From Diphasiastrum complanatum (taxonomy: Eukaryota; Streptophyta; Lycopodiopsida; Lycopodiales; Lycopodiaceae), in assembly GCA_029204225.1 (NCBI GenBank), contig CM055100.1, forward strand, positions 7,030,933 through 7,080,546: a DNA stretch of 49,614 nt, given 5' to 3'. This document shows positions 10,970-20,344 of this stretch, one piece after another. The first letter of the stretch is position 1. Each line of letters starts with the position of its first letter. The position numbers and the translations under genes were made by a program. The notes beneath the pieces are model-generated. The model saw only the letters and a program-made list of their open reading frames with translations, did not search any database and was not told the origin of the DNA.

Positions 10970-11772
10970 TGTTGGATCTTCATCTTTAGGTGTTAGAATT
11001 TGTGCTAACACAGAGCAAAATAAAACTCCGTGGCATGTGTTTTGTAAGTCCATGTATGAGTGTCTGTTAATAAATTTCCCATGGCATGTGTTTTGTAAGC
11101 CCATGAGTAGAAGTTTAAATAATAATAAAATAGCTTAAACTTAGACTTAGAACTTAGACTTAGGAAACTTAAGATTAGAAATATTTTGTCTTAAGTTTTT
11201 CTAAGTTAAGAAACTTTGAAGTTCTAAATTCTAAGTTAGAAGTTTTAGAAAGGCTAGAAATAGATTAGTCCCATAAGTTAGTGGATACTTATGGAAGACC
11301 CTCCTTGCCATAAAAGGAGAAGTATTTGCCTTGTAAATAACACTTTGAGATTATGCTAAATTGCTCTCTATTTAAGAAATCATTCTATTTCCTTGTGTTC
11401 CCATTGGAAGGTGCATAGCTTGAGGGAAGGTGCTCGGGCCTCCTCTTGCCTCCTTTAATTGGTTTTAATTGTGGCATGTTTTTAATCGCTTTATGCTTAG
11501 TTTAGCCGCATTCTATTATTCTCAATCCCTTTGGGTGTTAATCTAGGATTTAGTTTAATCACCTTGCTAGTTGGGTAAGCCTTAGTAAGGTTTTGTATTT
11601 TGACATCTTAGGTAGTTTTATTTCCGTTCCGAGCACTAGTTGGGTAAGCCTTAGTGTTTCGTCATTGTTCTTTATTTTCGCATTTCCGTTTGAAGCTTGG
11701 TAGAAACTTAGAAAGTACACCGCATCGTGAGTAGATCTAGCCAACACACACAAACAAGATTTACTTCCAACA
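10970..11772 (+). mobile_element. Athila/Tat-type 5' LTR (about 803 bp)
   Basis: It begins TGTTGG and ends CCAACA immediately before a tRNA-Asp-type primer-binding site. It contains a TATA-like CCATAAAAGG at about 11310 and a 20-bp direct repeat (11567-11586 and 11636-11655). The right border is well supported by the PBS; the left border rests on the TG...CA rule and the short terminal inverted repeat. A start at the TGTTAGAA near 10990 is also possible. No 3' partner was seen. Confidence 0.65.
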
Positions 11773-11787
11773 TTGGCGCCGTTGTCG
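11773..11787 (+). other. Primer-binding site (tRNA-Asp type)
   Basis: TTGGCGCCGTTGTCG matches, apart from one T, the sequence complementary to the 3' end of plant tRNA-Asp that Athila/Tat-like gypsy elements use. It directly follows the CCAACA end of the LTR. Confidence 0.75.
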
Positions 11788-12639
11788 CTTTTTAAGCATT
11801 TTTTTACCTAGCTTCTTTTTCTTTTGTTTTTTCACCTCTATGTTGTGTGTTTGTTTGCTTGCTTGCTTGCTTTCTATTTTCCAACCACAACACGAGTCTT
11901 CTCTTCAGGTCCTACACAAGCTGCGGAGCAACATATCAAGCCGGAGGGAAGCAACAAAAGTGTCAACTTGGGCATTTTCTTTGAAAAGAAGTGACCCAAG
12001 TGACATTTTTTCGAATCAAACAGGTATATCAGAATTTGCCGGTCTGTCTGCAGCCCTAACAGACCCTGATCTTTCATTTTATCACCTCCATGAATTCTGA
12101 CCACAGTCAGATTATGAGAAAACAGCCTGATATACTGTCAAAATCCCTTATTTCTCACCCAAATCTTTGTCTTAGAATTAGTCGGCTTCATTGAGGCTAG
12201 ATCTAATCAAGATCAGTCCTCCAGTAGCTCCGCAAATTCTATCTCAGAGATCTTTTCTGTTTTCTGTCAAAAAGTCATCTTTTTCCCATATTCCCTATCT
12301 GTCAGTAAAACCTCTGTATCAGAAATCGCCATCCAGCCTACGAAATAGCCCTCAGTGAGCATGAATTCTCTATCCACCCGCAAATTCTACCAATACAAAA
12401 AAATTTCAAAAAATATGAAAAATTTACATCACTCCCTATCAGAATTCGCGAGTCCCACAGTTCGATTTATCTGTTTGTCCACGATTTCTCAGCCTGTCCA
12501 CAAATTCTATTATAGCCAGAAAGACCAGTTTTTTTGTCCAACACTCTCCATTCTACAAGCAAAATATCTTTTTGTCTTTTTGCCAAGTACAGTACTGACC
12601 TGATCATCTGTACTATTACTCTCATCCACACTCTGCATC
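11788..12639 (+). other. Leader region of the Tat-like element with dispersed GAATTCG motifs
   Basis: Untranslated leader between the PBS and the gag ATG. From about 12020 to 12500 it holds many copies of a short motif around CAGAATTCG/GAATTTGC, often next to CTGTC. The same motif cloud reappears at 15290-15700 on the far side of the element. No ORF is convincing. Confidence 0.55.
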
Positions 12640-13840
12640 ATGTCTCGTGATTGTGCTGAATCTTCCAACCCTGCGACTCCATGACTAGAGCGCAGAATTC
12701 CACGAATCGATGCACCAAAGTACGATGGAGACTCTGACCTAGTCCGATTTCTCCAAGACTTTGATAATGCATGCCGTTTCTATGGAGATACCTTAGAGAC
12801 TGAAAAGCTTCACCTATCCCCCATGGTACTCTATGGAATAGCCAAAGAGTGGTACCTAAACTTCGAAACTCCTGATCTGGCTTCCTGGACCACTCTTAAA
12901 GATGGCCTCATTAAGTATTTTAAACCATCTAAACTGACTCAGAACCCATTCACCCAAATCACCCATATCAAGATGCGACGCGATGAGTCTGTTCGAAACT
13001 ACATTGAGCGTTTTAAACATCTCAAAGTAGAATGCGTTGATGAAAATATCACCAAACGTATGGCCATAAAACTGTTCGTGGTTGGATTGCCTAAAAACAT
13101 CCGTCGTGAACTCAAACCAGTTGACCTTTATAATCAACTTAAAGATGTGATGACTGATGCTATCTGTGAGGAAGACGAAGGTTCCAACGGTGACTTTGAC
13201 CATCGTGAAAAGAAATCTAAGAAGCCCGACCGTCCTAATCACTTGAAGTCTGACAATGTTGCCCAATCTTCTAAACTTCTGCATCAAATGGAAACCTAGC
13301 AAAAAGCTCAACAATCTCATATGGATAAATTCACTGCCGATTTTCAAACCGCCATGAAACAGATTGCTGAGAAATCCTTTCTAGCAAGAGAAAATGTATG
13401 GTGTCCAATCTGCTCACAACATCATGCTGCTAATGAATGCCCTCAACTGCGAAACCATTTTCCAACAGCAACCAGACCCACCATCTATCGAGCATACCGT
13501 CCCTATTCTCCACAACAGCCGATGCCATGACCAGGGGTATACCTACCACGACCAACTGCACCGAATCAGTACCAACCCCCACATTAGCAGTTTGTCGTTA
13601 ACCAACCCGCTCCACAACAAGCTATACATTATCTTGATCCAAATACCATCGATCCAACAACTTACTATGTCGAAGACAGTACTGAACTGCAATACCCTAT
13701 TGAAACGGTTGTTTATTATACATATGATCATAATGCTCAAACAGTGGATCCCAATGCCCAAGCTTACAATCCAAACCAAGTTGTATATGCCGCACATCAA
13801 CTCCCAGCAATACGAGGATGTTTTCACTCATTCAGTGTTT
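12640..13840 (+). pseudogene. Tat-like Ty3/gypsy gag with four in-frame stops
   Basis: A single frame starting at ATG 12640 is interrupted by a TGA at about 12682, a TAG at 13297-13299, a TGA at 13528-13530 and a TAG at about 13586, yet it remains readable. The capsid part (about 12700-13190) has the usual plant gypsy gag pattern: LYGIAKEWYLNFET, ASWTTLKDGLIKYF, RRDESVRNYIERFKHL, FVVGLPKNIRREL. A zinc knuckle of the variant form C-x2-C-x3-H-x4-C (CPICSQHHAANEC) lies at about 13405-13443. A Pro/Gln/Tyr-rich linker follows. All four stops can be explained as CGA to TGA or CAG to TAG. From 13840 to 14100 I see no recognisable domain; the protease is missing or unreadable. Confidence 0.85.
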
Positions 13841-14099
13841 GAGCCATACCAGTCCAGCCATGAAAACGGTCATTATGTTAAATCTATTGATATCATAAAC
13901 TAGAGTCATAGTTTAGCTACCATTGATTGTGTGAATGACAATTACTGTGCTCAACATCAGGATGATTGTACCTCTCCACCCCTGATCGATCACGAACAAT
14001 TACCTGATCTTGATACACCTACCATCAATATCAATTTTATTGATATTCTTCCACACAATAATGAGTTACTAAATGTTGCATGGCTTTGCTTGGTCCTAT

Positions 14100-15070
14100 A
14101 AAGACATGAAAGGCTTCTCACCCCAAGTAGTTGTGCATCGTATTTCCCTTAAACCGGGTGCAAGGCCAACTAGTAGTCGTCCCTACCGATGCAATCTGAT
14201 CTACAAGGCCAAAATCAAAGAAGAACTCCAACGCTTGTGATTCAGGATTCATCTATGAAATTGAACATACTTAGTGGGTCTTCCCAATCGTCATCGTTCC
14301 TAAGAAAAATGGAAAAACTCCGGATCTGTGTCAATTTTAAGAAACTTAATGTCGTTATCGAACATGACGCAAAATTTCTCTATGAATAGGTTATCGTTCG
14401 TTTCGGATGTCCTCTAGAACTTATCAGTGATAGGGGTACACATTTTCTTAACTCTGTCATAGCATATCTTCTTTCCAAATTTTTTGTGGTACATCGTAAA
14501 AGTTTCCCATACTATCCAAGGTGCAATGGCAAGGCAGAATCCACCAATAAAATCCTATGTGGAATTCTCACCAAAACCGTCGAATCCAACCGATCTGATT
14601 GGGAACTAAAATTTCATGCTGCTCTATGGGCTTATCACACCACCCCAAAGAGAGCTACAGACTTAATCCCTTTTTAGCTAGCATATGGCCAAGAATCCGT
14701 GATGCTTGTGGAATTCCATATTCCATCCCTTTAAGTAGCCTATAATCTTGAGCTAGATAATCGACAGATCCTAGCAAACAGATTATTCCATCTGGAACAA
14801 CTGTGTGAAACACGTCGGATCAGCATCCATGCTCAACAAGTCCACAAACGTCAACAAAAAACATGGCATGATCGATACTTAAAACTCAAAGAGTTTCAGG
14901 TCGGAGATAAGTTCCCGCTCTACCAAGGCAAAGCCTGTAAAGACAAACTGAAATTTTTTGGCCAAGGTCCTTATGTCTTTTAAAAAATCTTTGCCTCTGG
15001 ATATGTACAACTCCAAACCCTTAAGGCAATATCCTAGACAAAATGGGAGCGGACTGAAAAAGTACAATGA
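14100..15070 (+). pseudogene. Tat-like pol remnant: RT start joined to integrase
   Basis: The RT N-terminus (14103-14385) reads VVVHRISLKPGARPTSSRPY, EEL, then FPIVIVPKKNGK and LRICVNFKKLNV with stops and a frameshift. At about 14390 it jumps straight to the integrase core (14395-14740): FGCPLELISDRGTHF, YYPRCNGKAESTNKIL, HAALWAYHTTPKRATD. The RT palm, RNase H and first half of integrase are deleted. The C-terminal part (to about 15060) keeps FQVGDKFPLYQGKA and FGQGPYVF, the GPY/F module of gypsy integrases. It is a dead element in the same orientation as the LTR at 10970. Confidence 0.85.
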
Positions 15071-15784
15071 GCCCTGTTTTTATCTTGATATGTATTAGTT
15101 GTTTTCTTTCCTACTATTCTTCTTTACTTTTCTTTACTGCCTGCCTGCCATTTCAACAATTTTTTGTTGTATTTTCTTGTTCACACCTTCAAGATACTAT
15201 TAGATCAGGCATACAATTAGTTTTTTTTTTGTTTTGAGAAAAACCACAAAAGTCATTCTTTTTAAAATATTTGTCTCACCACCATCTCAGATAGAATTCG
15301 CCTTACCTCTTTTTTACAGTGCACGATTCATTTTTAGCCTCCACGAATTTTGTCTCAGAGACAAAACTTTCCAGAAATAAAAAAAAAGTTAGTTTTTTGC
15401 ATCATATACCCACTGACAGAATTCGCAGACAATTCGTTGAAGTTCAAAATAATCTCCACGATTTCTCTGTCATCTTCGCGAATTCTGATCAGACACATTT
15501 TTGTTCTGTCAGACATTTTTCCTATTTTGAGATACAAAAATCACTTACAGAAATTCGTCGACAACACTGCCTGTAAATACGCGACCATCATTAGGAAGTC
15601 GTGGACACTGAAGACAATTTCTGGGTAGAGTTGCGAATTCCTGACCAAAAAAAGTCTATATATAGACCTCCACCCTTCTCTCCACGAATTCATTCTAGAT
15701 TCCTGCTCTCGATTTCATGCCAAAATTTTTCAAAATTTTTAAACTTGCCAAAACAATCTAGAATCACTACTACCAAAGCATTAT
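15071..15784 (+). other. 3' untranslated region of the Tat-like element, GAATTCG-rich
   Basis: This follows the integrase end. From about 15290 to 15700 it carries repeated GAATTCG, CACGAATT and TCTGTCAGA motifs like those of the 5' leader. No polypurine tract or 3' LTR is evident. Confidence 0.5.
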
Positions 15785-16987
15785 GCTAAACAGCTTATCC
15801 TAGCCAAGGACATCCTTACGAACCTTGGCTTCGATCTGACATACTTCCTTGATCAGCAGAGCGAGAGCCTGATTTGAGCTGTCTACTCGACATACTCGGA
15901 TCAGTTCCAAACATTCAGGATCACATCTAAGGCCGACAGCTCCACCATCATCAACATCTCTCCTAAGCATATACAGAGCATTGAAATTCCTAATCTTGGA
16001 GAGACGATCCATGGCAAGGGTACGAGTTATGATGCCAAGTATTTTACCAAGTTTCTGACAGAGGACGACAAAACGATTGCCCAAACCAACGACGGAGTTG
16101 GCATCCGCCTCCTCACAGATCCCCATCTCCGGGCGGCATCAAAAATTCTCATCACCACGGTCGAAGTCCATACCACCAAGATGGATCGCATACCACCAAG
16201 CGATCTCTTCTCCTTGACCATTACTATGGACGATCCCACTCAGAACTACAAGTGGACTGAGAAGATATCAGATAGGCTGTGCGGGGCCCTGAAAGCCAGG
16301 AAACCAACTACCAAGTGTGGATATCTCCTCCACATGTTGGTCACCAAACAGTTGGGATCTCGGGTGGCTGCTGCCATCAAAGAGCTCAAGGATATCTATC
16401 CAAGCACCAAGAAGCGAGACACCTCTATGTTGAATCCGAAGGGAGCCTTAAACCCTCAGGTCCCAAAGGAGGTCCTAGCGCAACAGGAGGCCTTACTCCA
16501 CCAGGCCCAACAACGCCGACAAGCAGTAGCAGCAGCAACAGACAGCTCAGTTGATGCAGGCACTTCTGGTTCTGATCCTATGGGCGTGATTCTGTCCACA
16601 CCACCAACCTCCATAGCCCCAACTTCCTCACTTGCTCTTACACTTCCACCCCCACCCCCACCATTTACCGCTACCTCCACCCCGTCATTCACTCTCAACA
16701 CGGGCTTCGACTCCGCACTTCCACAAAAGCCCTCATCTGTACAAACATCCACCCTACTTGACTCTGTAGTCAATGTAGATGATTTTGCCTTACAATTACT
16801 AATAGGAATTCCAGCAACGACCATCACCACTAACCCACCGTCACTACTAACCCACTCCACACATCTCCGCCATGCACTCTGTTCCCACCTCATTCACCTA
16901 TCATCCCTCAATCGCCTCCTCCTGTCTTTCATTCATCTCCATCTCCCCCTATTCCTGATTTTCTTCCGTTTACGATATGTCAGATGA
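15785..16987 (+). pseudogene. Unrecognised ORF, broken by one TGA, with Pro-rich tail
   Basis: One frame is open from about 15790 to 16987 apart from a TGA at about 15880; the first internal ATG is at 16181. The upstream part reads plausibly as protein (DLTYFLDQQSESLI, SIEIPNLGETIHGKG, YFTKFLTEDDKTIAQTND). The central part (IKELKDIYPSTKKRD, then an Ala/Gln-rich stretch) leads into a Pro/Ser/Thr-rich region with seven consecutive prolines. I recognise no domain. It lies between the Tat element and the gypsy gag at 16977, so it may be an extra, non-gag/pol ORF of a Tat-like retroelement. The last 100 nt probably are not coding. Confidence 0.5.
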
Positions 16988-18370
16988 TAATGCAAATGCC
17001 ACTCTGGAAGGTCAGGTGCCAATGCCTACCTATCTGCAAATTTGTCAGTCATTAAGCCAAGCGCTTAACCAAATAAACAACATGAACACTTTAAGGGATC
17101 AACAAATGGAAGTTTTGTTGAATCAAGTGAAAACTTTATCTACACCGAATTTGGGCTTTCAGCCTGAACCTTTTCAGGGGAGAAGAAAGAGAAAAAACCC
17201 AAAGTTGTAGATGACTGGTTAACCAAGTGGACCGGTTATTTTAATCTACATGAAATGTCTGAAGAAAAAGGGATTGAGAGTCTTATTCTGTTCTTCCGTG
17301 TGAAAGCTTCATCGTGGTGGCGTGATGTGCAACCAAAACCTGCCATATGGGACGAGTTTATGGAAGTGTTCAGAAAGTCGTTTGTGGTTGTAGACGACTC
17401 AGATTTTACCAAATATTTTTTAATTGCAAAATGGGTACTCGAAGTTTGGACTCATACTTGCAAGATTTTATGGATTTATGGATTAAAGTTCTCTCATTCG
17501 ATGAAAAACTAGCACTGTGGCAGTTTATCCTAGGTCTGCCTGCAAATTATCAGAATAAGTGTAAGTGTAATGTGTTTCAAACTTTTGATGATGTTGTACG
17601 AGTCGCGAAAGCGTATGATTCCACAGTGGTGGCATCTAGGAAGCAATTACAGGCTAATCCATCTGGATTATCTGGTCCCAACTAGAAAAAAAGAAAGAAA
17701 AGAGTTTGCGGTAATAAAAAATCTAAGTATTTTGATGAACTAGATCAAGCTGCATCTGAGTTTAGACAAAAGAAGCATTTGTCCTGGAAAAAGGCAAGAA
17801 GGACCAATGTGTGTTTCCATTGTAGTCAACCTGGACATGTTATAAAATTCTGCCCATAACGAAAGAAAGGTGCAACCCAAGTGATTGAGATGCCAGGTAA
17901 AAAAAATCTTAAACTGGAAATTAATAGAGTTAATTGTGAGTGAGATTGTTCTTTTAATACTACCTCATTCTTGCCAAATGATTTATTTCATTTGAAAGGC
18001 ACTATTAAAGGACATGAAGTTAGTATTTTAGTGGACAGTGGATCTACTTATAATTTCATTAACTCTGGTCTTGTGTAGAAACTAGGCCTAGAAACTGAAG
18101 CTAGTAACCATAGATATTGAATATATCTAGCTTCAGGTGCGGAGTTGGAGATGTGAGATGTTAAAGTTCCAAGACTCTCAGTTTGGATCCAAGATTATAG
18201 AGAGTTAATTGATTTCCATGTTTTAGATCTAGCACATACGGACATAATTCTAAGATACGAGTGGTTATTTAATAAGCAAGCATCTTGAGATAGATTTTGA
18301 GAAGCATGTTCTCTCTTTTCAGGAGGGTAAAGAAATAGTTACATTATTTGGAGACAAATTTGTACATCCA
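16977..18370 (+). pseudogene. Ty3/gypsy gag-protease, frameshifted
   Basis: The likely start is ATG 16977 (MSDDNANATLEGQ). Gag reads LNQINNMNTLRDQQMEVLL, DWLTKWTGYFNLHEM, RVKASSWWRDVQPKPAIWDE, then after a frameshift near 17420 TRSLDSYLQDFMDLWIKVL and FILGLPANYQNKC (to 17685). A CCHC zinc knuckle CFHCSQPGHVIKFC lies at 17812-17853. The aspartic protease signature ILVDSGSTYNFI lies at about 18026-18060, and the DIILRYEWL motif at about 18240. The stops TAG 17683, TAA 17857, TAG, TGA and TGA interrupt it. The domain order and DWLTKWTGYF-type capsid are those of plant gypsy elements. Confidence 0.85.
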
Positions 18371-20344
18371 TCTGGGATGAGTTCATTTGCTGATGTAATG
18401 AAAATTTTTGATTCGCAGTATGAAGCTTATTCTTTGTTTGCTAAGCCAATTTTGGATCTATCTGAAATGCATCTAAGTAGTTGTGAATTGTCAAAGATTC
18501 TTAACTCTGTAAATTTAGATCAGGAGCAAATTGAGAAGAATATGATATTGTCTGAATTTAAAGTTGTATTTGCAATAGAATTACCTCATGGAATATCGTC
18601 GTCTAGATCGGTAGACCATAAGATAGAGTTAATTATAGGTAGTCACCCTATCTCTAGACAACCTTACATGTATTTATAGAAAGAAGAGATAGAGATTACT
18701 AAGAAAATTGAAAATTACCTAAAGATGGGTCATATTCAGCCAAGTAAGTCACCTTGGGGTGCTTCTGTTCTTCTTAAATCGAAGAAAGATGGAGGCTTCA
18801 GGTTGTGTGTGGACTACAAAGGGTTGAATAAGGTAACTATTAAAAATAAATATCCTTTGCCTCGTATGGATGATCTAGTAGATCGATTAGGTGGAGCTAA
18901 ATACTTCATAAAGATAGATCTTAGAACCGGATATCATCATATTAGGATTCATCCGGATGATGTGCAAAAGACTGGTTTTTGGACGAGATTTGGTCATTAT
19001 GAATTTCTCATGCTTTCTTTTGGGTTGACGAATGCACCAGCTACGTTCCAACAGATGATGAACGATCTTTTTTGTCCATATCTAGGGAAGTATGTGGTTG
19101 TATTCCTAGATGATATTCTCACCTACAACAGGACACTTAAGGAGCATTTGAGTCATCTTAAGACTGTCTTAGATATTCTCAAACAAGAGAAACTTTATAA
19201 GAATCTAAATGTGAGTTTTTTAAGCAAGAGTTACTGTACCTCGGTCATAAGATCACTCTAGTGGGTTGGAGATTGACGAGAGTAAGGTCAAGACAGTGCT
19301 TGAGTGGCCGATACCGAAGACAGTTAGAGAAGCTAAATCTTTTCTCAGTTTTATTGTTTTCTTTCATAAGTCAATTGAGGATTATGCAAAAGTGGCAGGA
19401 CCTTTAAACAATTTGACTAAAGGTAGAGTTAATAAAAAGAAAAAGAGAGGTCAACCTAGTGAGCCTATTGAGTGGAATGATGAATTGAACCAATGCCTTG
19501 AGAAACTCAAGCAAGTGGTTGCTTCAGCTCTTGTTTTACAGATCGCGAATCCTGATATATCTTACATCATGCGAACTGACACGAGTGATTCGGCGATAGG
19601 AGCAGTTCTTCAACAAGATGATAGGCCGGTAGCGTTTGAAAGCAAGAAACTCACAGGGCCTCAGTTGTGTTACACAACTAAGGAGAAGGAGTTATTTGTT
19701 GTGATACATGCACTTAAAACCTGGAGGCATTACCTTTATGGTAGTTAGTTTATAGTGTATACAGATCACTTGCCTCTAAAGTACTTTTGTAATCAGAACG
19801 ATATGAAGGGGTCATAAAGCTCGTTGGGCTAAGCTTATGCAGGAATTTGATCATGAGATCTGATATGTCAAGGGCAACTCTAACCAAGTTGCGGATGTGC
19901 TAAGTCGAATTGGTGAACTAAATGAATTTTCATTCACCCAGATTTCCACTGATCTATATCTTTCACTGAGAGGAAAGTGTGAATCGGATTCTCATTTTGG
20001 TCCCATCTGGAAGATGGTGGAGGCCAAAAAAAATGAGAATGGAATAGAGATTTACTCATAGGGATCTCATGTTCCTAGGAAAGATAAGAAAATAGCAGAA
20101 CAATTCTCTATCTGAGGTGGGTTACTATTTTGGAATGGAAAAATTTGTGTACCAGCGGATTATGAGTTAAAGAAGAGGATTCTTTATGAGTGTCGTGACG
20201 TTCCCTATGCAGGTCATCCGGGTATACACATGACTTTGGACTTGGTCATAAGAGAGATTTATTGGCCAAAACTAAAGCCATTTGTCAAGTCTTATGTGAT
20301 TAAATATAGGCCTTGTCAGTTAGCCAAAGCGTTTCATCATCTCT
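18371..20344 (+). pseudogene. Ty3/gypsy RT, RNase H and integrase N-terminus
   Basis: RT (about 18590-19260) has [75 protein letters not shown] and the catalytic VVVFLDDIL, in which FLDD is the gypsy form of the active-site motif. RNase H (19266-19930) has SYIMRTDTSDSAIGAVLQQD, KLTGPQLCYTTKEKELFVV and YTDHLPLKYF, with a TAG at about 19747 and a frameshift near 19810. The integrase zinc-binding N-terminus (20150-20335) reads YAGHPGIHMTLDL, IYWPKLKPFVKSYVIKYRPC; the first His and one Cys of the HHCC site appear replaced by Arg and Tyr. The integrase core is absent: the frame passes directly into copia sequence at about 20340. Confidence 0.88.

Noticed and set aside
15800-16239. Minus-strand frames opposite the unknown ORF at 15785
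   Set aside because: Two overlapping short frames; the plus strand gives one longer, continuous reading with better protein-like character.
16456-16893. Minus-strand Gly/Val/Ser-rich frame
   Set aside because: It is the shadow of the Pro/Ser/Thr-rich plus-strand region; composition, not coding, explains its openness.
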